Assembly (NCBI RefSeq): GCF_021458635.1
Contig: NZ_JAIRDQ010000002.1
Location: 1 to 64,000 of the forward strand
DNA: 64,000 bases
Direction of reading: 5' to 3'
DNA from: Bradyrhizobium monzae
Lineage (GTDB): Bacteria > Pseudomonadota > Alphaproteobacteria > Rhizobiales > Xanthobacteraceae
The translations under genes were made by a program, and so were the position numbers. Below, piece by piece: positions 51,216-60,900 of this stretch. Below the pieces are notes generated by a model. It saw only the letters and a list, made by a program, of their open reading frames with translations. It was not told where the DNA came from and did no database searches. The first letter of the stretch is position 1; each line of letters opens with the position of its first letter.

Positions 51216-52889
51216 TTGTTTAAACACATTCTCATTCTTACTTCATTGGCACTGGCTCCTTGCGGCGGCGCATGGGCCGAGCCGTTCTCAATCAATGACG
51301 CGTTGAAGCAGGCCGTGCGCACCAATCCTGGAGTCGGTGAGTCGTCCGCCAACCGCCGCGCCACCGAGAGCGAACTTCGACAGACACAGAGCACACTGCT
51401 TCCGCAGGTGCGTGTAGAAGCGCGCTGGGGTCCCGAAAAATTCGACCAGAGCGCTGCCGTGATAACCGGCACCGCCCTGCCCGTCCCAGTCGTCGGAAAC
51501 GGCTCGTGGCGCAACGGATCGCAGGAATCCGTCGTCGTCCGGCAGATTTTGTTCGATGGCTTTGCCTCGATCCACGACATCTGGCGACAGACGGCGCGCG
51601 TTAACGCTGCGGCTTTCCGTGTTCGCGAGCGTACCGAATTGATCGCTCTGGACGCAGCGGAGGCCTATGTCGACGTCGTGCGCTATCTGCGGCTGGTCGC
51701 GCTCGGTGAGCAGAACGTCGCCAACCACGAGAAGATATTCGCCAACGTCAACACGCGCTTTTCCGGCGGTCGCGCCGGCGAAGGTGATCTCGAACAGGCA
51801 CGCGAACGGGTTGAAAATGCGCGCGCGACGCTCTCCGAGTTCCGCCGGAGCTTGGAAGAGTCCCGCGCCAGGTACCGCAAGGTTGTCGGAATCGAACCCA
51901 TCAATCTTCGTTTCCCCGGACCGCTCGGCGGCTTGCCGAGAACCCGCGATGAGGCCCTTGCGACCACGGTACGATTCAACCCGACCATTCAGGCCGCTCA
52001 GGCCGACGCCGATGCGGCAAAGCATGCGTTTCGCGTGACTGATGGCGCATTTGTTCCAAATTTCTCGCTCGAAGGGCGGGCAACGCACAACGACAACACG
52101 TACCCCTATCTTGGCGTGACTCACGACGACTACAGCGGCAAGGTCGTCATGTCCTGGGATGTCTTCCGCGGCGGTCAGGACGTCTGGCGACGGTCGGAGA
52201 TGTCCGAACGCTACGTCGAAAGCACTGCGCGACATGCACGCCTTCAGCGCGATGCAATCGAATCCATCGACAAGGCCTGGGCCGCGCGGACGGAAACCGT
52301 GACCCGGATCGCCGCGCTGACGCGGCAGCTCGAGGCTGATCGCAAGACGATTGTGGCATTCCAAAAGGAATATGAGCTTGGCCAGCGTTCGCTGATCGAC
52401 CTTCTGAACGCACAGAACCAGTATTTCAACGCGTTGGTTTCGTTGACTTCGGCTCGTGGCGTCGTGGTGTTCGCCGACTACCAGCTTTTGGCGGCCATGG
52501 GCACGTTGCTCGAATATTTGAAAGCTCCGCCGCCTGTTGATGCAGCCCCGATGGATCTTGGGATTCTCGGAACGCCCGACTACAAGGTGCCGACGCTGCG
52601 CGTGAAGCTGCCCCAGACCGGCTCAGAGCCGCTGACCGTCCCCGTGCCTGCACCGGAACGCGTTACTGCCCGCCTGGGCTATGCGAGCGAAGCGCCCGGA
52701 CCTGATGCGTTCAAGGACAGATGGCCGTCGCGATCCAATCATGCGAGCCTAGTGGGAGCGTCAGAATGGATCACGCAGCAGCGAAGCACCAACGATCCGG
52801 TCATACTGCAAACCTCTCCCGCCACCGCATACGCGGCCGATAGAAAGCCGCATTGGCTGGCGACGGCATTCGACCCGGTTCAAAGATAG
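51216..52889 (+). CDS. TolC-family outer-membrane protein of type I secretion (LapE-like)
   Basis: 557 residues from a TTG at 51216, chosen because ggagg stands 5 nt before it and a signal peptide starts there (MFKHILILTSLALAPCGGAWA). Two OEP repeats are visible: SINDALKQAVRTNPGVGESSANRRA with VVVRQILFDGFASIHDI, then ALATTVRFNPTIQAAQADADAAKHAFRV with SWDVFRGGQDVWRRSEM. The end of the second (YELGQRSLIDLLNAQNQYFNAL) is a TolC hallmark. A C-terminal extension of about 110 residues is unassigned. First gene of the secretion operon. Confidence 0.92.
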   Translation: MFKHILILTSLALAPCGGAWAEPFSINDALKQAVRTNPGVGESSANRRATESELRQTQSTLLPQVRVEARWGPEKFDQSAAVITGTALPVPVVGNGSWRNGSQESVVVRQILFDGFASIHDIWRQTARVNAAAFRVRERTELIALDAAEAYVDVVRYLRLVALGEQNVANHEKIFANVNTRFSGGRAGEGDLEQARERVENARATLSEFRRSLEESRARYRKVVGIEPINLRFPGPLGGLPRTRDEALATTVRFNPTIQAAQADADAAKHAFRVTDGAFVPNFSLEGRATHNDNTYPYLGVTHDDYSGKVVMSWDVFRGGQDVWRRSEMSERYVESTARHARLQRDAIESIDKAWAARTETVTRIAALTRQLEADRKTIVAFQKEYELGQRSLIDLLNAQNQYFNALVSLTSARGVVVFADYQLLAAMGTLLEYLKAPPPVDAAPMDLGILGTPDYKVPTLRVKLPQTGSEPLTVPVPAPERVTARLGYASEAPGPDAFKDRWPSRSNHASLVGASEWITQQRSTNDPVILQTSPATAYAADRKPHWLATAFDPVQR

Positions 52890-52985
52890 TCCCAATTCCA
52901 CCAGTGGAGTCGGTCCGTGATCGGCGAAAGGCGATTTGAAGATTAACCTTTAGTCGTGCTTTTTGCCGATTAACCAATTGATTCA

Positions 52986-55343
52986 GTGTGCTTTCCGCTA
53001 AGCTGGAATGAACGGTTCGCTTTTCGCTCCGCATTATTTCATTTTGGACATTCGCATTTGTCGTTTCGAGCATCCGAGTCAGCGCGCACGCATGGCCACT
53101 CCGTTGCAGAGCGAGCCGTTGCGTTTGAACCGAAGCAAGCAACGGCTCGCCTCGAAGGCGACGACCCACTTGCTTCATCGCTCATCTACCTGGCGTCGTA
53201 CCACGGCCGTGCCGTCAGCCGCGATGCACTCCTCGGTGGCCTGCCGGTCCTGGATGGTCGGTTGTCGGTTCCGCTCTATGACCGCGCAGCGCAACGCGCG
53301 GGCCTCCAGACCGAAGCCGTCAAACGCGACATTGCCGACATTCCCGCGCTGGTGCTGCCGGCCGTCCTCATCATGAAGAATGGGACGACACTGATCCTCC
53401 TGGACTTCGACAAATCCGGAAGCAATGTCAAAGTCCTCGATCCGTCCCTGACGAGCAATATCCCTCAGCTTCAAGCGATTCAGACCATCTCGGCCGGCTA
53501 CACCGGATACGCATTCTTCGTCAGGGCTACGGTCGAAAGCAACGCACGCGCCGTCGCTGCCGGCGATCTGCCGCGAAGCCATTGGTTCTGGTCGGTGGTC
53601 AAGGTAAATTGGCGCAGCTACGGTCACATCGCGCTTGCAGCCTTTCTGATCAATATGCTGGCGCTGGCGACGCCGCTTTTCACCATGAGCGTCTACGACC
53701 GCGTCGTCCCCAATGGCGCGCTTCCTTCGCTGATTGCCCTGTCGATCGGAATGGGGCTGGCGATTGCGTTCGACTTCATCTTCCGAACCGTTCGCAGCCG
53801 CATGATCGATGTCACCGGCAAGACGATCGACGTAATCCTCGCTGCCAACATTTTCGAGCATGTGATGGGCGTGAAGATGGCGCAGCGTCCCCCTTCGGTG
53901 GGCATCCTCGCCAATCAGTTGCGCGACTTCGATTCAGTTCGCGAGTTCTTCACGTCCGGCAGCGTCGTATCCGCGACAGATCTTCTGTTTGCAATGCTGT
54001 TTGTCGGGATCCTCTTCGTCATCGCCGGGCCGCTGGCCTGGATACCTCTGGTGATGTTGCCGGTCATGCTCCTGATCGGCTTGGCACTGCAGCGCCCGCT
54101 GAATCGGGCCATGAAACGCCAGCAGGCCGAAGCTGCGGCACGCCATGGCGTGCTGGTGGAATCGCTGTCCGGCCTCGAGACGATACGTGCGACCGGCGCC
54201 GAATCGCGCATGCAAACGGCTTGGGAGCGATCCGTCGCAGCAACGGCCCGCTCGGGCGAAGACGTCCATTTCTGGGCTTCGCTCGCGCTTACGAGCGCTA
54301 ATACGGCCCAGCAGCTTACCAGCCTCGCGCTGATCGTCGTCGGCGTATTCCTCATACTCGACGGAAAGCTCACGGTTGGAGCGCTGGTGGCGGCAAACAT
54401 GCTGGCGGGACGTGTTCTGGCTCCGATCGCCGGGATTGCGTCGGTAATCACGCGCGGCACCCAAACGGCGAGTTCGCTAAAGGCCATCGATCGCATCATG
54501 TCGCTGGAGCGCGAGAGATCTCCTGCGCGTGCCTATGTCTCTCGGCAAATCCGCGAAGGCGCGATCGCTTTCGAAGGCGTCAGCTTCACTTACCCCAGCG
54601 CGCCCGGCAAGGCTCTCGACAAGGTATCCTTCAAGATCGAAAGCGGCGAGAAGGTCGGCATTATCGGACGCATTGGTTCCGGCAAGACAACCGTAGGACG
54701 CCTTCTGCTCGGCTTCTATGAGGCGCAGGAGGGCCGTATCCTCGTCGATGGCGTCGATTCGCGGCAATACGATCCATCGGACCTGCGGTCGGGGGTTGGC
54801 TTTGCGATGCAGGACACCGAGCTGTTCTTCGGAAAGCTGCGCGACAACATCGCGCTGGGCAAGCCCGAGGCAACCGACGAGGAAGTCCTGGCCGCGGCAC
54901 GGCTGGCGGGCGTCGAGACGTTCGTCGCGGGCCATCCCATGGGCTACGACATGCCCATTTCGGAAGGCGGCCGGAGCCTCTCAGGCGGCCAGAAGCAGGC
55001 AATCGGCCTTGCGCGCGTGCTCATCAGGAAGCCGCGGATATTGTTTCTCGACGAACCAACCGCCCACTTCGACATTCGTAGCGAAGCCGAATTTCTCGAG
55101 CGCCTGAGGACGTTGCGCGGAGAGCAGATCACGATTCTGATCTCGACGCATCGCCTTTCACTGCTGAACATGGTCGACCGCCTCCTGCTGTTCGATAACG
55201 GCCGACTGGTCGCCGACGGTCCCCGCGACAAGGTTCTCGCGCTCCTGCAGGGCAAGCCGGCGCCGTCGACGTCGAGCCAGGACCAGATGCCGGCGGCTGC
55301 CGAGCAACCCGTCTCACCCATGGCCAGAACCAATGTCGTCTGA
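52986..55343 (+). CDS. Type I secretion ABC transporter (LapB-like)
   Basis: Up to 785 residues; the GTG at 52986 is the only strong-type start, but it lacks a Shine-Dalgarno and a TTG at 53058 is possible. Domains: degenerate C39-peptidase-like N-domain (DDPLASSLIYLASYHGRAVS, no catalytic Cys evident), six-helix membrane domain from about residue 210 (INMLALATPLFTMSVYDRVVPNGA), then the ATPase with Walker A GRIGSGKTT, signature LSGGQKQAIGLAR and Walker B ILFLDEPTAHFD. Such C39-like exporters move LapA-type RTX adhesins. Overlaps the adaptor gene by 11 bp. Confidence 0.93.
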   Translation: MCFPLSWNERFAFRSALFHFGHSHLSFRASESARTHGHSVAERAVAFEPKQATARLEGDDPLASSLIYLASYHGRAVSRDALLGGLPVLDGRLSVPLYDRAAQRAGLQTEAVKRDIADIPALVLPAVLIMKNGTTLILLDFDKSGSNVKVLDPSLTSNIPQLQAIQTISAGYTGYAFFVRATVESNARAVAAGDLPRSHWFWSVVKVNWRSYGHIALAAFLINMLALATPLFTMSVYDRVVPNGALPSLIALSIGMGLAIAFDFIFRTVRSRMIDVTGKTIDVILAANIFEHVMGVKMAQRPPSVGILANQLRDFDSVREFFTSGSVVSATDLLFAMLFVGILFVIAGPLAWIPLVMLPVMLLIGLALQRPLNRAMKRQQAEAAARHGVLVESLSGLETIRATGAESRMQTAWERSVAATARSGEDVHFWASLALTSANTAQQLTSLALIVVGVFLILDGKLTVGALVAANMLAGRVLAPIAGIASVITRGTQTASSLKAIDRIMSLERERSPARAYVSRQIREGAIAFEGVSFTYPSAPGKALDKVSFKIESGEKVGIIGRIGSGKTTVGRLLLGFYEAQEGRILVDGVDSRQYDPSDLRSGVGFAMQDTELFFGKLRDNIALGKPEATDEEVLAAARLAGVETFVAGHPMGYDMPISEGGRSLSGGQKQAIGLARVLIRKPRILFLDEPTAHFDIRSEAEFLERLRTLRGEQITILISTHRLSLLNMVDRLLLFDNGRLVADGPRDKVLALLQGKPAPSTSSQDQMPAAAEQPVSPMARTNVV

Positions 55344-56583
55344 TTTCGCATTCGCCAACGATGTTCGGGCCGCCGCCGCGCTTCGCGCGCCGCGGACCTC
55401 TCGCATGCTGCTTGTAGCATCCCTTGCCATGCTCACCGCGTTCCTGACCTGGGCTCATTTCGCCGTGCTGGACGAGGTCAAGCGAGGCAATGGCCGCGTT
55501 GTGCCCGCACGGCAGATGCAGGTGGTGCAGTCACTCGAAGGCGGGATCGTCGGCGATATCCTCATCCAGGAGGGAGCGATCGTCCAGCAGGGCCAATCCC
55601 TGATGCGCATTGACGACACGAAATTCGCCTCCGAATTCGGCGAGATCAGGGAACGGCGGGCAGCGATGGCAGCCCGTGTCACGAGGCTTGAGGCCGAAGC
55701 CAGAGGCAAGGGCGAGCTTATTTTTCCCGATCAGCTTGACCAGGTGGTGCCGTCGGCCGTGGCCACGGAAAGCAGTGTGTTCAAGATGCGCGCGCAGAAA
55801 CTGGCGCAGGATGTCGACGTCCTGAACCAGCAGGTCACCCGGCTCGGCGGCACACTCAAACTGCTGGATCGAGAGCTGGCGTTGACCCGCAAGCTGTACG
55901 ATCAAAAGGTGGTGCCGGAAATCGAGATGTTGCGGCTCGACCGCCAGGCGACCGAGATGAGAGGACAACTCGCGGAGGCCCAATCCAAGATCGCAAGCAC
56001 GGTCTCTTCCTTCCGCTCCCAGGCGGACGAAGATCTTGCGAAGTCCAAGGGCGATCTGGCCGTGCTCGATGAAAACATCAAATCAGCGCAGGACCGGGTC
56101 CGGCGAACCGACCTCAAGGCACCCGTGCACGGGATCGTCAACAAGTTGAACGTGACCACCGTGGGGGCCGTCGTGCAGCCCGGGGCCAACGTGATGGACA
56201 TCGTCCCCCTCGACGACACGCTGCTGGTCGAAGGCCGTATCCGCCCGCAGGACATCGCCTTCATTCGGCCCGGCCAGGACGCAGTGGTGAAGGTTTCGGC
56301 CTACGATTCGTCCGTCTATGGCTCGCTGAAGGGCAAAGTCGAGCGTATCAGTGCCGATACGATCGTCGACGACAAGGCCGAGAAGACGCCGGAACGCCAG
56401 GAGAGCTTCTACCGCGTCATGGTGCGGACAGAGAAGAACCACCTGGGTACGGAGCAAAAGCCGCTCCCGATCATTCCCGGCATGGTCGCGACGGTCGAGG
56501 TGCTGACCGGCGAGAAATCGGTCCTCGATTATCTGGTGAGGCCGGCCCGCACGCTGCGCGACGAAGCCCTGCGCGAGCGTTGA
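55333..56583 (+). CDS. HlyD family type I secretion adaptor (LapC-like)
   Basis: 416 residues: short cytosolic N-terminus, one membrane helix (MLLVASLAMLTAFLTWAHFAV, residues about 25-45), lipoyl-like half-motif QSLEGGIVGDILIQEGAIVQQGQSL, a long coiled-coil pair (about residues 100-260) and a second lipoyl half DLKAPVHGIVNKLNVTTVGAVVQPG, ending with a beta-barrel. It bridges the ABC exporter and TolC-like channel. ATG 55333 overlaps the end of the exporter gene, indicating coupling. Confidence 0.95.
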   Translation: MSSDFAFANDVRAAAALRAPRTSRMLLVASLAMLTAFLTWAHFAVLDEVKRGNGRVVPARQMQVVQSLEGGIVGDILIQEGAIVQQGQSLMRIDDTKFASEFGEIRERRAAMAARVTRLEAEARGKGELIFPDQLDQVVPSAVATESSVFKMRAQKLAQDVDVLNQQVTRLGGTLKLLDRELALTRKLYDQKVVPEIEMLRLDRQATEMRGQLAEAQSKIASTVSSFRSQADEDLAKSKGDLAVLDENIKSAQDRVRRTDLKAPVHGIVNKLNVTTVGAVVQPGANVMDIVPLDDTLLVEGRIRPQDIAFIRPGQDAVVKVSAYDSSVYGSLKGKVERISADTIVDDKAEKTPERQESFYRVMVRTEKNHLGTEQKPLPIIPGMVATVEVLTGEKSVLDYLVRPARTLRDEALRER

Positions 56584-56800
56584 GCCCTCGGCAAGGTTAA
56601 CGGAGCGCAAAGGTCGCGGCGACAATTGGCCGGTCCCCCGAAGCGCGGAATTGACCGCCTTTGCGACAAGGCTCCTTCCCTCTCCCCCGCTTTAACCTCG
56701 TCTAAGCGTCGCAGACCTCAGTCTCGATCCGACAACAGGATCGGGGCGTGGATCGACGCGATAGACGTTGACGACGCTCCCGGCGCAGGGGACGTCGTCT

Positions 56801-57841
56801 ATGACACCGCATTGGGAATTGCAGCGGAAACGCCTGTGCGCGCTTGGCGTGGGATTGGTTACATTGATCGTTGCCGGCGTGACGTCGCCTGCCCGGGCCG
56901 ATGACGGCTTGACCCAGGACGGGTTGGTTCAGAACGGGTTGGCTCAAGACGCCCAGGATACTCTCGCACCCGGCATTGACGCGGCAGCGCGTGCGCCCGC
57001 CACGTTCTTCCGCATCAACGACGTGCTGGCGAAGCTCGATGCCATGCGCGGCCGTGGGCCGAATGCAGTCCGTCTCGCGGCGCTGACCCCTTCCAATATC
57101 GCGACCGACGCCGCCCGCGAGCCCAGGCCCATGCCGGCGAAAGGCGACGAGCCGTTTGGCCTCTTCACCTTCCGCGCGCCCGAAGGCCTCTTGTGGCAGA
57201 AATGGCGGAGCCTCGAGACCAAGCTGAACCGGGACGCAGAAACGCTGAAGCGGTGCCAGGCCGACGCCGGCGATTGCCCTTCAAACGCCGCCCAGTTCCT
57301 GCGCTTGATCGGCGCCGTCAAATCGAAATCGGGTCGCGCGAGGCTCGATGAGGCCAATCGCGCCGTCAACATGGTCGTCCGCTACGTCAGCGACTACGCG
57401 CAGCACGGCGAGGCCGATCGGTGGAGCTCGCCGCTGGAGACCTTCGCGACGTCAAAGGGTGATTGCGAAGATTACGCGATCGCGAAATACGTCGCACTGC
57501 GCGAGGCCGGATTTCCGCGCGAAGATCTGCGGCTCGTGCTGGTCCGCGACCGCGCCGTGCGGCAGGACCACGCCGTGCTCGCCGCGCGGCTCGACGGACA
57601 GTGGCTCGTGCTTGACAACCGCCGCTCCGAGCTGATCGAGGATTCAAGGGCGACGAACCTGGCCCCGTTGTTCGCCATCGACCACGCCGGCGTACACCTG
57701 TTCGCCGCGCCATACGCCCAGCGCCAATACGCCGCCCCCGCCGAGGCCGCGCCGGCAGCCAGCAATGAAGGGGCCGAATGGGGCAACACCGACATCGCCG
57801 CGGGCGGCTCTTGGTCGGGCGCGCTCCCGCTGCTGATGTGA
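56801..57841 (+). CDS. LapG-type transglutaminase-like periplasmic cysteine protease
   Basis: 346 residues from ATG 56801 with a signal peptide ending TSPARA. A short repeated GLTQDGLVQNGLAQD stretch follows. The catalytic triad of the BTLCP family is visible: Cys222 (SKGDCEDYAIAKY), His257 (RQDHAVLAAR) and Asp272 (VLDNRRSEL). LapG cleaves the N-terminal retention region of RTX adhesins and releases them from the cell; LapD holds it in check when c-di-GMP is high. A Pro/Ala-rich tail follows the domain. It lies between the export operon and the convergent adhesin gene. Confidence 0.9.
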   Translation: MTPHWELQRKRLCALGVGLVTLIVAGVTSPARADDGLTQDGLVQNGLAQDAQDTLAPGIDAAARAPATFFRINDVLAKLDAMRGRGPNAVRLAALTPSNIATDAAREPRPMPAKGDEPFGLFTFRAPEGLLWQKWRSLETKLNRDAETLKRCQADAGDCPSNAAQFLRLIGAVKSKSGRARLDEANRAVNMVVRYVSDYAQHGEADRWSSPLETFATSKGDCEDYAIAKYVALREAGFPREDLRLVLVRDRAVRQDHAVLAARLDGQWLVLDNRRSELIEDSRATNLAPLFAIDHAGVHLFAAPYAQRQYAAPAEAAPAASNEGAEWGNTDIAAGGSWSGALPLLM

Positions 57842-57893
57842 CGGGACCAGCATCTAAACAACTGGCAGGGCGCTCGGCTGCACAAAAGGAAAA

Positions 57894-57915
57894 CCGCCGG
57901 GATTACTCCCGGCGG
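57894..57915 (-). terminator. Rho-independent terminator of the adhesin gene
   Basis: ccgccggga (57894-57902) and tcccggcgg (57907-57915) pair over 9 bp around a TTAC loop. Read on the minus strand the stem is followed by ttttccttttg, a T-rich tail. It is 17 bp beyond the adhesin stop. Confidence 0.8.
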
Positions 57916-57932
57916 CTCCCCGTCGGTCACCC

Positions 57933-60900
57933 TCAGGCGACGAGCTTGATGTGCGCGGCATCGATGGTCGCACCGTTTTCAAGCACGGCCAACGCAATTG
58001 CTGCCGACGCGCCCCCGCTGCCATCCGCATCATAAAGCAGGGTATGTGTCGCCGTGTTGAGGTGGAAGCGATCCGATGCTCCGAAGGTATTGTCGGCGCT
58101 AGAACTGAATTTACCAGTTGCATCGCCCCCAGCGATGAGCCCTCCGCCAAAGGCGGACGCAGAGATCTCGATCACGTCGCCTTCGAGGATATTGAAGTCG
58201 GTGAGACGATCGATTCCCTCAGCGGGTGAGTTGTAGTGGAAGCGATCCGCTCCTCCGCCGCCCGTAAGATGATCGGCACCGGCGCCACCCGTCAGAGTGT
58301 TGGCGTTGTTGTCGCCGATGAGTATGTCGGAGAAATCAGAGCCAGTCAGGTTCTCGATATTGATGAGAATGTCGCCGCTTGCATCTCCAGCCGACGTTTG
58401 CGCCCCACCCAGGGTCAGGTTGACCGTTATCCCGACTGACGATCCCAAATAGCTGGCCGTGTCGCCGCCGCTTCCATGCGTCCCGCCATTGAGGGTGTCG
58501 GCGCCGGCGCCGCCAATCAGGATGTCGTCGCCACCGCCACCATTCAATGTGTCGTTTCCGCCGAGTCCAATCAGGACGTTGGCATTGGCATCGCCTGTAA
58601 TCGTATCAGCGAAATTGGATCCGATGACATTCTCGAAATTGCTGAGCTTGTCGCCGCTGGCATCCCCCCCTGACGTCTGAGCGACGCCGACGAGTGTGAG
58701 GTCAACGGTCACGCCAGCCGACGAGTTCTGATAGCTGACCGTGTCTCCACCGCCGACGGTGTGAGTCCCGCCGTCCAGAATATCGGCGCCTATTCCACCG
58801 ACGATGGTGTCGTTGCCGGCCAACCCATTGACCGTCTCACCACTATTGCCCCCAATCAGGAGGTCGTCGGAAGCCGTTCCGTTGATTGTGCTGGTCACCG
58901 GATTGGTGGTGATCGCTATCGAACCGGTGGACTGGTCTCCATCGCCATCGGTGGCCGTGACATGGAACGACAACGGCAGAGATGAACCCGCATCAAGCGT
59001 CAGATAGCCAACGTTGGCGACCGAAAAATCCTGGCCGCTGGAATACGAAACCTCGACCCTGCTATAGCCGTCAGTGGTGAATACCGAGATCTGGTCGTTG
59101 TTGGTGGCATTGATAATATAACCCGCGCCAGCAGCCGTAAGCGATGCCAACGGCACAAGGACACCATTCAGATAGACGGCCGTTATCTGGTCCGCCACAT
59201 CGCCAGCATCACCGGTCAAGACAAGATCGCTATCCGCATCGAAAGCAACAATTCGAACGGCCGAAGTCGAGCCACCATTCTTGATGGTCGCTGTGAACCC
59301 TTGCACGCCGTAATGAACCAGGCTTGCTGATGTGACGTTATTGTTGCCACTATTGCCATCGAGCGTGACACCCGTAGCAAAATCGAATCTCAGCGTCTCA
59401 CCCGACCCAATATCGACACCACCGCCTACGCCGAGACTGGTGACTGAGCCGCCATTGCTTCCATTGACGCGGCCCGTCCCTCCACTGGCGGAAACAAGAA
59501 TGTCGTGGTTCGTCGCCGTCGTGTCGTCCACCAGCTTGAAGGCCGCAGACGACGTACTCGTGAAATTGGTCGGCGTAATGCTGCCGCCCGAGCCATCGTC
59601 CAGGGCGCGGAAGAACTGAACAGTATAGACGTCCTGATTGTGATCCGTCGTGCTCGGCGACAGCGTCACCGTGAAAACGGTGGTGCCACCGTTACCGAGC
59701 GCGTCGGCGCCGATCTTTCCTGTGAGAGTCCCGGTGCCGAACCCGAAGAGATGAACGTCAAGTCCACCGGATTTCACGGTCACGGCACTGGTCGTCTGAA
59801 GAAGCGAGTTGTTGGTGCCGGTGAACACCACACTGCCACCATCCGCACCGATGTTCTGGTAGAAATTGAGAGCGCCGCTGCCAATTGAATTGGCGCCGTT
59901 CTCAATAACCATCGATTGCGCGACGAAGTTGTTTGGTGCGTCGTCGTCGAACGTTACGTTGATCGTTCCGGAGCCGTTGTTGTTGGCGCTGTCTGTCACC
60001 CGGTACTGCAGCGCAAGGGATGCGTCGTTTTCGTTGCTTCCTGCTGCATGCTTGACCGGCAAATTGAGGCTGAGCGTGTAGGCGCCGGTCGACGGGGTAA
60101 CGTCGATTGTAAACAGGACCAATCCGGCTCGCGCACCCGACGTAATGGTCGCCGTAAGGATATTGCCCGACCAGCCATAGCCGACGTTTTCCAGGCCGAC
60201 TGTACCGGTGCCGCCGTTCAAATTGGCAAAGCCGAAGGTGAGCGCTCCGTTGCCTCCCGAGCCGGTCAAGGTGCCGACAAAGTTGGCCGCATTGGTGGTG
60301 GTATCATCACTAGTTCCACCCACGATGCCGGCCGCAAGCCCTTCATCGTCGACGACCGCGGCAAGCGTATTCCCAACGGGATTGTACGCGACCGGAACCG
60401 TCGTCGTCCCCGCAGTGAGCAGATGCTCGAATTCCGTCCCGCCGCTGAACACGCCGGTAACCGAGTTGTCGATCGAGGCCTGGTTGGTAATCTGCGCGTC
60501 GGAATAGCTGGTGGTCACCGAACCACTGGGCTGTCCGGCCAGGATCGTGACCTGCTCGCCATTGGCCAAAGTCAACACCAGATCAGTTTTTGGCGTGAAT
60601 GGCGTCAGTCCGCTCGTCAGCGTCACAGTATAAATGATCGAGCCGCCGGACTCGGAGACGCCGGTGGTCGACGTCGTCAGCGTCGCCGTCACTGGATTGA
60701 TCGTGTCGGTGATCTGCGTCACCGCCGCCGTGCCGTCGACGACCAGGTGCTCGAAGTTGCCTCCGCTCGCCGTGGTGATCGTCGCGCTCACCGAGGTCGG
60801 ATCGATGTAGACGTCCTCGTTCGGCACCACCGCGTGCACCACGAAGCCGCTGCTGGCGCCGCCCGCGATCGTGATGACCTCTCCGTTCGACAGGTTCACC

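Noticed and set aside
52944..52978. Two TTAACC boxes before the LapB-like gene as a CtrA site
   Set aside because: Spacing does not fit TTAA-N7-TTAA and the gene is internal to an operon.
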